DNA of 64,000 bases from AC-43 sp963728855 (GCA_963728855.1 CAVSLN010000012.1:496001-560000), one strand, 5' to 3'; shown: positions 7,975 through 16,155, counted from the first letter of the stretch. Notes: a model not told the origin generated them from the letters alone. A program made the numbers and translations.

Positions 7975-9020
7975 GGATCCTGCTGTGGCACGTGCACGGG
8001 TCGTGGACCACCGCCTTCGTCCAGGGCGGCCACACCTACCTCGTGCCGGTCAACGAGCAGCGCGACGCGTACGGGCTGGGCCGCGCCCGTACCTATCCCT
8101 GGCCGGACGACGTGGTCGAGGTGACCGCGGCCGAGCTGGCCCGTACCGACGTCGACGTCGTGCTGCTGCAGCGGCCCGAGGAGCTGGAGCTGGTGACCCG
8201 GTGGCTGGGCCGCCGGCCGCCCACCGTCTACGTCGAGCACAACACGCCCAGAGGCGACGTGCCGGGGGCCCGCCATCCGATGGCCGACCGGGACGACCTG
8301 ACCCTCGTCCACGTCACCCACTTCAACGACCTGCTCTGGGATGCCGGCGCCACCCGTACCGCGGTGGTCGAGCACGGCATCCCCGACCCGGGCCACCGGT
8401 ACACCGGCGAGCTGCCCCGCTTCGGCGTGGCCACCAACGAGCCGGTACGCCGGGGCCGGGTCACCGGTACCGACCTGCTGCCCCGGTTCGCCGCCGTCGC
8501 CCCGCTCGACGTGTACGGCATCGGCGTCGCCGCGCTGCCCGGCCACCTCGCGAGCCGGCACTTGGGACGGATCGGTAAGGCGGCGCGTGTCGCGAGCCGG
8601 CACTTGGGACGGATCGGTAAGGCGGCGCGTGTCGGCCTCACCGCGTCGGCCGTGACCGCGTACGAGGACCCGCCGCAGTCCCAGCTGCACGCGCAGCTGT
8701 CCCGCCGCCGGGCGTACCTGCACCTGCCCCGGTGGACCTCGCTCGGCCTGTCGCTGCTGGAGGCGATGTTCCTCGGCATGCCGGTGGTCGCGCTCGCGGT
8801 CACCGAGGCGGTCCGGGCCGTACCGCCGGGGGCCGGGGTGCTGTCCACCTCGGTCGACGAGCTGGTCGACGCCGCCCGCTGGCTGCTGGACGACGAGCCG
8901 GCCGCGCACCGGCTCGGTACCGCCGCCCGCGCCGCCGTACGCGAGCGCTACGGCCTGCCCCGATTCCTGTCCGACTGGGACCGACTCCTGAAAGAGGTGA
9001 TCTCATGCGCATCGCCATGA
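7971..9020 (+). CDS. Glycosyltransferase with an in-frame 42-bp twin repeat
   Basis: This 349-residue protein has a GT-B fold. The C-terminal half shows a donor-binding pattern (TSLGLSLLEAMFLGMPVVAL) as in family 4 transferases; the N-terminal half (VYVEHNTPRGDVPGARH) would bind the acceptor. Residues about 193-221 are two exact copies of a 14-residue unit (ASRHLGRIGKAARV), basic and without family counterpart. Removing them joins LPGHLA directly to GLTASAV. The start ATG overlaps the previous stop (ATGA), and the stop lies 13 bases inside the next gene, so translation is coupled. The product belongs to the heptose/glycan operon and probably adds a sugar to a surface or secreted glycan (inference). 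Confidence 0.82.
   Translation: MRILLWHVHGSWTTAFVQGGHTYLVPVNEQRDAYGLGRARTYPWPDDVVEVTAAELARTDVDVVLLQRPEELELVTRWLGRRPPTVYVEHNTPRGDVPGARHPMADRDDLTLVHVTHFNDLLWDAGATRTAVVEHGIPDPGHRYTGELPRFGVATNEPVRRGRVTGTDLLPRFAAVAPLDVYGIGVAALPGHLASRHLGRIGKAARVASRHLGRIGKAARVGLTASAVTAYEDPPQSQLHAQLSRRRAYLHLPRWTSLGLSLLEAMFLGMPVVALAVTEAVRAVPPGAGVLSTSVDELVDAARWLLDDEPAAHRLGTAARAAVRERYGLPRFLSDWDRLLKEVISCASP
8548..8631 (+). repeat. 42-bp unit x2, in-frame coding repeat (twin repeat family)
   Basis: Two exact 42-bp copies follow each other with no spacer. Core words are gccggcacttg and aaggcggcg. Each adds 14 codons without a stop. The same unit, reverse-complemented and diverged, occurs as a twin in pheT at 31513-31596; by my column count 33 of 42 positions agree. 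Confidence 0.9.
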
Positions 9021-10234
9021 TCTCCGAACACGCGAGCCCCCTGGCGACGCTCGGCGGGGTGGACGCCGGCGGGCAGAACCAGCACGTGGCGGAGCTGTCC
9101 ACGGCGTTGGCGCAGGACGGGCACGAGGTGCGCGTGTACACCCGGCGGGACAGTCCCGACCTGCCGGCCGAGGTACGGATGCGGCCCGGCGTGGTGGTCG
9201 AGCACGTACCGGCCGGGCCGGCCGCGCCGGTCTCCAAGGACGAGCTGCTCCCGCACATGGGGATCTTCGGGGAGTGGCTGCTGCGCCGGTGGCAGGACGG
9301 ACCCTGGACCCCGGACGTGGCGCACGCGCACTTCTGGATGAGCGGGCTGGCCGCGCTCACCGCGCGCAGCCGGTACCCCGTACCGGTCGTGGTGACCTAC
9401 CACGCGCTGGGCTCGGTGAAGCGCCGCTACCAGCGGGGCGCCGACACCAGCCCGCGCCAGCGGGTCGGGTACGAGCGGGTGCTGGGCCGGCAGGCGGACG
9501 GCGTGGTCGCGCAGTGCTCCGACGAGCTGGGCGAGCTGATCGGCCTCGGCGTGCCCCGGGAACGGATCACCCTCGTCTCGTCCGGGGTGGACTCCGACCA
9601 CTTCGCGCCGCACGGGCCCGCGATACCGGGGACGGAGGCGTCGCGCATCCTGTGCGTCGGGCGGCTGGTCGAGCGCAAGGGGTACGCCGACGTGATCCGC
9701 GCACTGCCGTCCGTACCCGGGGCGGAGCTGGTCATCGTCGGCGGCCCCCCGGTCACCGAGCTGGACGGCGACCCGGTGGCCCGCAAGCTGCGCGGGTTGG
9801 CCGAGACGGCCGGCGTCGCCGACCGGGTACGCCTCGTCGGCGCGGTGAGCCGGCAGGACATGCCGGCCTGGTACCGGTCGGCCGACGTGCTCGCCTGCGC
9901 ACCGTGGTACGAGCCGTTCGGGTTGACCCCCCTCGAGGCGATGGCCTGCGGGGTACCGGTCGTGGCGTACGCGCTGGGCGGGTTCACCGACACGGTCGTG
10001 GACGGGGTGACCGGGCACCTGGTAGCGGCCCGGAACTCCAAGGCGTTGGCCACCACCCTGCGCCAGCTGCTGCGCGAGCCGTCCCGCCGGATGGCGTACG
10101 CGACCGCGGCGGTGGACCGGGCCCGCTCGTGCTACTCCTGGGGCCGTACGGCCGACCAGCTCACCCGGCTGTACGCGCGGGTCGCCGGCCTGGAGCCGGC
10201 CCTGGCGTCGTCGTCCGCGGCGGTGCCGGCATGA
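9005..10234 (+). CDS. Family 4 glycosyltransferase
   Basis: This 409-residue GT-B enzyme has an N-terminal GGVDAGGQNQHVAELSTAL loop as in retaining family 4 enzymes. The C-terminal donor site has CVGRLVERKGYADVIRAL, then APWYEPFGLTPLEAMACG with the E-x7-E motif. It would transfer a nucleotide-activated sugar in the cytoplasm. The overall layout resembles MshA-like and sucrose-synthase-like members, but the sugar cannot be named. A strong AAAGAGGTG Shine-Dalgarno precedes the ATG at 9005. The gene overlaps the upstream transferase by 16 bases. Its TGA overlaps the start of an 80-bp inserted element that now separates it from gmhA. Confidence 0.88.
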   Translation: MRIAMISEHASPLATLGGVDAGGQNQHVAELSTALAQDGHEVRVYTRRDSPDLPAEVRMRPGVVVEHVPAGPAAPVSKDELLPHMGIFGEWLLRRWQDGPWTPDVAHAHFWMSGLAALTARSRYPVPVVVTYHALGSVKRRYQRGADTSPRQRVGYERVLGRQADGVVAQCSDELGELIGLGVPRERITLVSSGVDSDHFAPHGPAIPGTEASRILCVGRLVERKGYADVIRALPSVPGAELVIVGGPPVTELDGDPVARKLRGLAETAGVADRVRLVGAVSRQDMPAWYRSADVLACAPWYEPFGLTPLEAMACGVPVVAYALGGFTDTVVDGVTGHLVAARNSKALATTLRQLLREPSRRMAYATAAVDRARSCYSWGRTADQLTRLYARVAGLEPALASSSAAVPA

Positions 10235-10314
10235 GCGAGCGCAGCGAGCGAATCATGGGCACAGTGGGTGTGGTGCCTCATGCTGGACCGCAGCGAAGCG
10301 AGGATCCGGCATGA
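10231..10314 (+). repeat. 80-bp MIRU-like element with a 27-codon mini-ORF at the gmhA start
   Basis: The word ccggcATGAGCGAG occurs at both ends of an 80-bp segment (from 10226 and 10306). The left copy overlaps the stop of the upstream transferase and the right copy is the true gmhA start. The segment is an open mini-ORF (MSERSERIMGTV...) whose TGA overlaps the gmhA ATG, so the stop-start coupling of the ancestral junction is rebuilt. Mycobacterial interspersed repetitive units (MIRUs) are known to insert at such DTGA sites with the same design. The element is probably not a protein gene in its own right. Confidence 0.75.
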
Positions 10315-10916
10315 GCGAGGGCATGCGGCCCCGGGTTCTCGACGACCACCTCGCCGAGCTGGTCGACGCGATGCTGCCGTTCCGGGACGCCGCGGCGGTC
10401 CTGGACGGCTGGGGCGCGCGGCTGGCCCGGATCCTGGGCGAAGGTGGCCGGCTGCTGGTCGCCGGCAACGGCGGTAGCGCCGCCGAGGCCCAGCACCTGA
10501 CCGCCGAGCTGGTCGGCAAGCTGCGTGAGGAGCGGGCGCCGCTGTCGGCCATCGCGCTGCACGCCGACTCGTCGAGCACGAGCGCGATCGGCAACGACTA
10601 CGGGTTCACCGAGGTGTACGCCCGGCAGGTGCACGCGCACGGCCGCCCCGGTGACGTCCTGCTCCTGATGTCGACCAGCGGGCGCAGCCCGAACCTGCTC
10701 GCGGCGGCGGCCGCCGGTACCGAGGCCGGCCTGCACGCGTGGGCGTTCACCGGCCCGGCCCCGAACCCGCTGGCGGCCCGGTGCGCCGAGGTGCTCGCCG
10801 TACCGTCGCAGGAGCCGCAGGTGGTGCAGGAGCTGCACCTGGTCGCCGCGCACGTGCTGTGCGCGTGCGTCGACGCCCACCTGCGTGACCAGGCGTACGT
10901 GGGGGTGGCCTCATGA
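10311..10916 (+). CDS. gmhA: Sedoheptulose-7-phosphate isomerase (phosphoheptose isomerase)
   Basis: This 201-residue SIS-domain protein has AGNGGSAAEAQHLTAELVGK, the hallmark of GmhA. It converts sedoheptulose 7-phosphate to D-glycero-D-manno-heptose 7-phosphate, the first step toward nucleotide-activated heptose. Further support comes from LLMSTSGRSPNLLAA and the Gln/His pair in EPQVVQELHLVAAHVLC, which fits the zinc and catalytic positions of the family. The length is normal. The gene lies between glycosyltransferases and the second hldE, whose ATG overlaps its TGA. The upstream junction carries an 80-bp repeat that preserves stop-start overlap. Confidence 0.92.
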   Translation: MSEGMRPRVLDDHLAELVDAMLPFRDAAAVLDGWGARLARILGEGGRLLVAGNGGSAAEAQHLTAELVGKLREERAPLSAIALHADSSSTSAIGNDYGFTEVYARQVHAHGRPGDVLLLMSTSGRSPNLLAAAAAGTEAGLHAWAFTGPAPNPLAARCAEVLAVPSQEPQVVQELHLVAAHVLCACVDAHLRDQAYVGVAS

Positions 10917-12553
10917 GCCGGGTACCCAGGTTGGTGGTGGTCGGGGACGCGCTGCTGGACCGGGACCTCGTCGGTACGGTCGAGCGGGTCGCGCCGGACG
11001 CGCCCGTACCCGTCCTCGCCGCGACCGGAAGCGTGGACCGGCCCGGTGGCGCCGCGCTGGCCGCCGCGCTCGCGGCCGACCTTGACGTCGCGGTGACCCT
11101 GGTCGCGCCGGTACCCGACGACGCCGGCGGTACGCGGTTGCGGGAGTTGCTCGAACAGGCCGGCGTCGAGCTGTGCGCGGTGCCGTCGGAGGGCCCGATG
11201 CCGGAGAAGATCCGGATCCGGGCCGGCGGGCAGATGCTCATGCGGGTGGACCAGTCCGGCCTGGCGGCGCCGGTACCGGACCGGCTGCCGAACGCGGCGG
11301 TACCGGACCGGCTGCCGAAGGCAGCGGTGTCCGCGCTGCGCGGCGCGTCCGGCGTACTGGTCAGCGACTACGGGCGGGGCATGACCGGCCACGCCGAGCT
11401 GCGCCGGGTCCTCGGCGAGGTGGCCGCCCGCCGGCCGGTGGTGTGGGACCCGCATCCGCGCGGGGAGGCGCCCGTACCGGGGGTCCGGCTGGCCACGCCG
11501 AACGAGGCCGAACTCGCGCTGCACGTACCGCCGGCCGCACAGACGGGCCTGAACCACCGCGGGCGTCAGGCCGAACAGGCCGCACAGACGGGCCTGAACC
11601 ACCGCGGGCGTCAGGCCGAACAGGCCGCACAGACGGGCCTGAACCACCGCGGGCGTCAGGCCGAACAGGCCGCACAGACGGGCCTGAACCACCGCGGGCG
11701 TAAGGCCGAACAGGCCGGTACCCGGCTGGCCGGCGTGGCGGCCAGCGCCGCCGAGCTGTGCGAGCGGTGGCGCGTACACGGGGTGGCGGTGACGCTCGGG
11801 GCGGACGGAGCGCTGGTCGCGCACGGTACGGCGACCCCGCTCGTGGTACCGGCGCCGCCGTGCGTCGCGCAGGACACCTGCGGGGCGGGGGACCGCTTCG
11901 CCGCGGCGGTCACCGCCGCGCTGGCCCGGGGCGGGGTGCTGTCCGAGGCGGTCACGCAGGCCGTGGCCGAGGCGAGCGCGTACGTGGCGGCCGGGGGAGC
12001 CTCGGCGTGGCGGCCGGGCAGGACCGCCGTACCGCCGGATCGGGCGGCCATCGGCGTGGTCGCGGCGCAGGCGGCGGCCCGGGCGGCGCGGCTTCGCGGG
12101 GGTACGGTCGTGGCCACCGGCGGCTGCTTCGACCTGCTGCACGTCGGGCACCTCGCCACCCTGCGGGCGGCCCGGCGGCTCGGCGACTGCCTGGTCGTGT
12201 GCCTGAACTCCGACCGCAGCGTACGGGCGCTCAAGGGCCCGACGCGCCCGCTCGTCCCGCAGGCCGACCGGGCCCGGCTGGTGGCCGCGCTGGACTGTGT
12301 GGACGCGGTCGTCACGTTCGACGAGCTGACCCCCGAGCGGCTGCTCGACCGGCTGCGCCCGGACATCTGGGTCAAGGGCGGCGACTACTTCCTGGACGGC
12401 CCGGACGGCCGGCCCGCGCTGCTGCCCGAGGCGGAGCTGGTCCGGCGCTGGGGCGGGCAGACGATCGTGGTGCCGTACCTGTCCGGCCGGTCGACCACCC
12501 GATTGATCGCCGCGGCCCGACCGGCTCCGGCACGGATCGAAGGAGGCAAGTAG
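10913..12553 (+). CDS. hldE: Second HldE-type bifunctional heptose kinase/nucleotidyltransferase, with internal repeats
   Basis: At 546 residues this is about 65 longer than the first copy. The PfkB half has VVGDALLD, DRPGGAALAAALAA, SDYGRGMTG and the catalytic CGAGDRFAAAV; the nucleotidyltransferase half (about 400-540) has TGGCFDLLHVGHLATL and VKGGDYF. Two insertions explain the excess. One is a tandem of VPDRLP(N/K)AA near residue 120. The other is four copies of a 15-residue unit (AAQTGLNHRGRQAEQ) at about 206-265, in the loop after ATPNEAEL. The catalytic residues lie outside the repeats. The start overlaps the gmhA stop. The role would be heptose-1,7-bisphosphate formation and ADP-heptose synthesis, perhaps with an isomer or pathway preference different from copy one. 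Confidence 0.85.
   Translation: MSRVPRLVVVGDALLDRDLVGTVERVAPDAPVPVLAATGSVDRPGGAALAAALAADLDVAVTLVAPVPDDAGGTRLRELLEQAGVELCAVPSEGPMPEKIRIRAGGQMLMRVDQSGLAAPVPDRLPNAAVPDRLPKAAVSALRGASGVLVSDYGRGMTGHAELRRVLGEVAARRPVVWDPHPRGEAPVPGVRLATPNEAELALHVPPAAQTGLNHRGRQAEQAAQTGLNHRGRQAEQAAQTGLNHRGRQAEQAAQTGLNHRGRKAEQAGTRLAGVAASAAELCERWRVHGVAVTLGADGALVAHGTATPLVVPAPPCVAQDTCGAGDRFAAAVTAALARGGVLSEAVTQAVAEASAYVAAGGASAWRPGRTAVPPDRAAIGVVAAQAAARAARLRGGTVVATGGCFDLLHVGHLATLRAARRLGDCLVVCLNSDRSVRALKGPTRPLVPQADRARLVAALDCVDAVVTFDELTPERLLDRLRPDIWVKGGDYFLDGPDGRPALLPEAELVRRWGGQTIVVPYLSGRSTTRLIAAARPAPARIEGGK
11265..11324 (+). repeat. 30-bp in-frame tandem repeat x2 in hldE copy 2
   Basis: Two near-identical 30-bp segments (core gtaccggaccggctgccgaa) encode VPDRLPNAA then VPDRLPKAA. 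The first HldE copy in this window has a single equivalent segment (VPERAAGW), so the second unit is an in-frame duplication. Confidence 0.65.
11535..11718 (+). repeat. 45-bp in-frame tandem array, four copies, inside hldE copy 2
   Basis: The unit gcacagacgggcctgaacca... is repeated four times at 45-bp spacing with no spacers; only the last copy differs (CGTAAG for CGTCAG). Each unit holds the inverted pair GGCCTGA/TCAGGCC, able to form a seven-base stem with a 13-base loop. All copies keep frame and add 15 codons each. Confidence 0.9.
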
Positions 12554-13228
12554 ATGGTGGGCAGCGTGCTGGTCACCGGAGGAGCGGGCGGGCTCGGTGC
12601 GGCCGTCGTGGCCGCGGTGACCGAGGCCGGCGGGAAGCCGTACGTGCTGGACCGGGTGCCTGTGGAGGGCGTGCCGCACGTCGTCGTGGACCTCGCCGAC
12701 ACCCGGGCCGCCGAGCGGGCCACCGCCGAGATCGCCGAGCTGGCCGGCGGGCTGGACGCGGTGGTGACCGCCGCCGGGATCGACGTACCGGGGAAGCTGG
12801 CCGACGTACCGGCCGCCGACTGGGAACGGGTGGTGGCCGTCGACCTGCTCGCCCCGGCCGCCGTCGTCCGGGCCGCCCTGCCGCACCTGCACGACGGCGG
12901 GCACATCGTCACCGTGGCCTCGACGCTGGGCGTGAAGGCGGTGTCCGACGCGACCGCGTACTGCGCCGCCAAGTTCGGGATGGTCGGCTTCACCCGGGCG
13001 CTGTCGGCCGAGCTGGCCGGCCGGTACGGGGTGACCCTGCTCGTTCCGGGCGGCATGCGCACCGGCTTCTTCGACGGCCGCGACGAGCGGTACCGGCCCG
13101 GGCCCGACGCGGTGCTGGGCGACCCCCGGCACGTCGCCCGTACCGTGCTCTTCGCGCTCACCCAGCCGGCGGGTTGCTCCGTCCGGGAGCTGGTCGTCTG
13201 CGCCGACGTCGAGCCGTCGTACCCGTGA
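12554..13228 (+). CDS. Short-chain dehydrogenase/reductase
   Basis: This 224-residue classical SDR has the nucleotide loop TGGAGGLGAAV at the N terminus and the catalytic set S (ASTLG), Y and K (YCAAK) near residues 122-140. It would oxidise or reduce a sugar or sugar nucleotide with NAD(P). GAAGGAGG lies before the ATG. It begins immediately after the hldE copy 2 stop and is followed by a GT9 gene after 10 bases, so it belongs to the glycan operon. In heptose pathways an epimerase (HldD) often acts on ADP-heptose, but HldD is an extended SDR of about 310 residues; this shorter protein is not a clear HldD. Confidence 0.82.
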   Translation: MVGSVLVTGGAGGLGAAVVAAVTEAGGKPYVLDRVPVEGVPHVVVDLADTRAAERATAEIAELAGGLDAVVTAAGIDVPGKLADVPAADWERVVAVDLLAPAAVVRAALPHLHDGGHIVTVASTLGVKAVSDATAYCAAKFGMVGFTRALSAELAGRYGVTLLVPGGMRTGFFDGRDERYRPGPDAVLGDPRHVARTVLFALTQPAGCSVRELVVCADVEPSYP

Positions 13229-13238
13229 GGTCGAACCC

Positions 13239-14249
13239 ATGAGCGTGTTGGTTCTCCGCGTACTGGGGATCGGGGACCTGGCGACCGCCGTACCGGCGCT
13301 GCGCGGGCTGCGGGCCGCCCGGCCCACCGACGAGATCGTGCTGGCCGCGCCGGCCTGGCTGGCGCCGCTCGCCCGGCTGACCGGCGCGGTGGACCGGGTG
13401 GTACCCGTGGCCGCGCTGGACGTACCGGAGCTGCCCGTACCGCCGCCCCGGCTGGCGGTGAACCTGCACGGCAAGGGGCCGAGGTCGCACCGGCTGCTCG
13501 CCGGTACGCGACCGGAGCGGCTGCTCGCGTACGCCAACCCGGCCGCCGGGTTCCCGTACGGTCCACAGTGGAGGGACCGGGAGCACGAGGTGCACCGGTG
13601 GTGCCGGATGCTCTCCTGGTACGCCATCCCGGCCCAGCCGACCGACCTCGCCCTGCACCCGCCGCTGGTACCGGCTGCCGTACGGGGCGCGACCGTGCTG
13701 CACCCGGGTGCCAAGGACCCGGCCCGGCGCTGGCCGGTCGACCGGTTCGCGCGGCTGGCCCGGGAGCTGACCGGTACGGGACACGAGGTCGTGCTGACCG
13801 GCTCGCCGGCCGACGCCGGGCTCGTCTGGGCGGTGGCCCGCCGGGCGAGGCTGCCCGCCGAGCGGGTGCTCGCCGGGCACACCGACGTCGACGCGCTCGC
13901 CGCACTGGTCGCCGACGCCCGGCTGGTGGTCTGCGGCGACACCGGGGTCGGGCACCTCGCCACCGGGTACGGCACCCCGTCGGTACTGCTGTTCGGGCCG
14001 AACCCGCCGGCCGCCTGGGGACCCCTGGTCGACCTCGACCGGCACCGGGTGCTCTGGCCGGCCGGGCCGGCGGCCGCCCGCTCGAGCGGACCCGCCCGGC
14101 CGGCTGCGGCGCCGGCCCGGCCGACCGCGGCGCCCAGGCAGCGGCGGCTCCCGCGCGGCCCGCACCCGGCCCTGGCCGCGATTTCGGTGGACGAGGTGCT
14201 GGCGGCGGTACAGGACGTGGAAGCCCGGGTCGATGCGGCTGCGCCGTAG
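13239..14249 (+). CDS. Family 9 glycosyltransferase (heptosyltransferase-like)
   Basis: This 336-residue protein shows the GT9 pattern: an N-terminal VLRVLGIGDLATAVPALRGL and a C-terminal CGDTGVGHLATGYGTPSVLLFGP, the ADP-heptose site of WaaC/WaaF relatives. The motif HPGAKDPARRWPVDRFARLA is also typical. Donor supply would come from GmhA, GmhB and HldE encoded just upstream. The tail after about residue 285 is Ala/Pro/Arg rich and may be flexible. The stop overlaps the topoisomerase gene by 17 bases, so this is the last glycan gene of the run. The acceptor is unknown; Gram-positive bacteria have no lipid A core, so it must be another glycan. Confidence 0.87.
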   Translation: MSVLVLRVLGIGDLATAVPALRGLRAARPTDEIVLAAPAWLAPLARLTGAVDRVVPVAALDVPELPVPPPRLAVNLHGKGPRSHRLLAGTRPERLLAYANPAAGFPYGPQWRDREHEVHRWCRMLSWYAIPAQPTDLALHPPLVPAAVRGATVLHPGAKDPARRWPVDRFARLARELTGTGHEVVLTGSPADAGLVWAVARRARLPAERVLAGHTDVDALAALVADARLVVCGDTGVGHLATGYGTPSVLLFGPNPPAAWGPLVDLDRHRVLWPAGPAAARSSGPARPAAAPARPTAAPRQRRLPRGPHPALAAISVDEVLAAVQDVEARVDAAAP

Positions 14250-15234
14250 CAACCTGTCCGGTCCGGGGTACCGCCGGCGCCGGCGGGGCAGGAGCTTCAG
14301 CTATCTCGACGTCGACGGGCGTCCGCTCACCGACTCGGCCGCGCTGGCCCGGGTCCGGGCACTGGCCATCCCGCCCGCCTGGACGGACGTCTGGATCTGC
14401 CCGGACCCGCGCGGGCACATCCAGGCCGCCGGTACCGACTCGGCCGGCCGCCGCCAGTACGTCTACCACGAGGTATGGCGCCGCAAGCGCGACGAGCAGA
14501 AGTTCGACCACGTGCTGGCGGTGGCCGAGCGGCTGCCCCGGCTGCGCCGGCGGCTGACCGCCGACCTCGCGCGGGAAGGGCTGGCCCAGGAGCGGGTGCT
14601 CGCCGCCGTCGTCACGCTCATCGACCTCGGCCTGTTCCGGGTGGGCGGGGACGAGTACGCCAGGGGCGACGACGCCACGTACGGGGTGGCCACGCTGCGA
14701 CCCGGGCACGTCCGGGCCCGGGCCGGCGCGCTGGAGTTCCGCTACCCGGCGAAGGGCGGCGTCGAGCGGGTCTGCGCGGTCACCGACGACGCGGTGTGCG
14801 CGGTCGTCGACGAGCTGCGCCGGCGGCGCGACCGGGAGCGGCTCTTCGTCTACCGGGACGAGCCGGCGACCGGCTCGCCTGGCACGTGGCGGGATGTCCG
14901 CAGCGACGACGTGAACGCGTACCTGAAGCGGGCCAGCGGGATCGAGATGAGCGCCAAGGACTTCCGTACCTGGCACGGCACCGTCCTGGCGGCGCTGCTG
15001 CTCGCCGGGCACGACCCGACCGGTACCGGGGCGACCCGGCGGCGCCGTACCGTCGCGCGCGTCATGCGGGAGGTCGCCGACGAGCTGGGCAACACGCCGG
15101 CGGTGGCGAAGGCGTCGTACGTCGACCCGCGGGTGGTCGACCTGTACCACGACGGGGTGACCGTACCGCTGCCGAAGAGCGAGCGGCCCGCGGCGCTGGA
15201 GGCGGCCGTGCTGCGGATGCTGCGATCTGCCTGA
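14233..15234 (+). CDS. DNA topoisomerase IB (poxvirus/bacterial type)
   Basis: This 333-residue protein matches bacterial type IB topoisomerases. The N-terminal IPPAWTDVWICPDPRGHIQ binds DNA. The catalytic domain has GLFRVGGDEYARGDDATYGV, the Arg/His region MSAKDFRTWHGT and the active-site Tyr in ASYVDPRVVDLY near residue 296. It relaxes supercoils by a transient 3'-phosphotyrosine. The basic N terminus (RRRRRGR) suits DNA binding. It overlaps the preceding GT9 gene by 17 bases although the functions differ, so co-transcription is likely but a shared role is not implied. Confidence 0.93.
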   Translation: MRLRRSNLSGPGYRRRRRGRSFSYLDVDGRPLTDSAALARVRALAIPPAWTDVWICPDPRGHIQAAGTDSAGRRQYVYHEVWRRKRDEQKFDHVLAVAERLPRLRRRLTADLAREGLAQERVLAAVVTLIDLGLFRVGGDEYARGDDATYGVATLRPGHVRARAGALEFRYPAKGGVERVCAVTDDAVCAVVDELRRRRDRERLFVYRDEPATGSPGTWRDVRSDDVNAYLKRASGIEMSAKDFRTWHGTVLAALLLAGHDPTGTGATRRRRTVARVMREVADELGNTPAVAKASYVDPRVVDLYHDGVTVPLPKSERPAALEAAVLRMLRSA

Positions 15235-15254
15235 CCGCGCTCGCCCGGCCCCGG

Positions 15255-15764
15255 TCAGACGGGCCGGAGCGGGAAGTCGCCCGGGCTCGCCGCGACCTTC
15301 CGCCGGATCGCGCCGGACAGGCCGACCCCGGCCATCGCCCGCTCGCGGTAGACCGCGTCGAAGTCGCGTGCCGCGCGGGTGGACGACGTGACGTGCGGTA
15401 CCCGCATCATCAGCTCGCCCAGCGTGTCGAGCTCGAAGTACCGGCAGGCCGCGGCGGCCTGGGCCACCTCCCGCATGGTCAGCAGGGTGACCGCGGTGGC
15501 GACCCCGCACCGAAGGAGATCCTCGTGTACCCGCAGCAGGTGTCGCAGGTGCTGGTGTCCGATGCCGCCGCGGTCGGGGCGCACGGTGCTGCCCCACGAC
15601 GGTCCGGTCCGGTTGAGCGGCCACGGTTCGAACCCGGTCGTGACCGGCCGGGCCGCGCGCGGCTCCTCCTCCACCGGCCGGTGGAGCGCCGAGCCGGCCC
15701 GCCGACCTGGGGTGCGCAGCCAGGTACGGCGTGCCGCGCGATGGCGTGAGAACAGCACGCGCAT
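15255..15764 (-). CDS. Hypothetical protein, about 169 residues
   Basis: I do not recognise this protein. The N-terminal third is very Arg/Pro rich, while the C-terminal part has a plausible folded pattern (AVTLLTMREVAQAAAACRYFELDTLGELMMRV). A GGGAG Shine-Dalgarno precedes the ATG at 15764, which I prefer over an upstream ATG at 15803. It converges on the topoisomerase gene with about 20 bases between the stops. No signal peptide or membrane segment is seen. It may be a small regulatory or unknown-domain protein; coding status is likely but not certain. Confidence 0.5.
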   Translation of the reverse strand: MRVLFSRHRAARRTWLRTPGRRAGSALHRPVEEEPRAARPVTTGFEPWPLNRTGPSWGSTVRPDRGGIGHQHLRHLLRVHEDLLRCGVATAVTLLTMREVAQAAAACRYFELDTLGELMMRVPHVTSSTRAARDFDAVYRERAMAGVGLSGAIRRKVAASPGDFPLRPV

Positions 15765-16155
15765 GAGTACTCCCATCCCGGTCCGTCGATGGCGTTGATG
15801 CACTAATGGCGCTCGGCGGGCCGGAAGCGTTACCCGAGGCTCGGCAGCACCTGCCTACTCTTCGGTAACATTCGGGGGAGTAAATGGCCGGAGGGCCGGC
15901 CGCCGGCTCACTCCATCCGGCCGGGCGTCGCCTGGTCGCGGCGCGCGATGCCGAGCCTGGTCAGGAAGCCGCCACGGCGACCAGCCGGGCGAGCCGGCTG
16001 CCCAACCCCATGAGGACGACAAGGGCGCCGACGGCGAGTGACGATCCGGGTTCGCCCGGACAACCGCCGGCGACGGTAAACCGGCCGGGCGGGTCGCGCG
16101 TCGTACGTCAGTGGTGCCCAGGTTGGCGGTGGCGGGACCGTGCGAAAGTGTGCCG
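15765..16155. other. Intergenic region between a leftward gene and the ECF sigma gene
   Basis: This is divergent upstream sequence for both neighbours. A near-inverted pair (cgttacccgag at about 15829 and cttcggtaac at about 15860) may be an operator or hairpin. I see no RNA gene, no convincing ORF and no clear -35/-10 pair. Confidence 0.35.

Noticed and set aside
5418..8909. Very long minus-strand ORF of over 1100 residues
   Set aside because: Antisense to the glycan genes with no domain; only its last 83 codons (BON-like protein) look real. GC-rich DNA leaves shadows open.
6330..9020. Single 896-residue ORF covering the phosphatase and glycosyltransferase
   Set aside because: Its middle 120 residues are out-of-phase sequence caused by one extra G; the true GT9 continuation and the next gene's ATG are clear.
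10598..15624. Long minus-strand ORFs opposite hldE, SDR, GT9 and topoisomerase genes
   Set aside because: No recognisable domain; codon bias belongs to the plus-strand genes.
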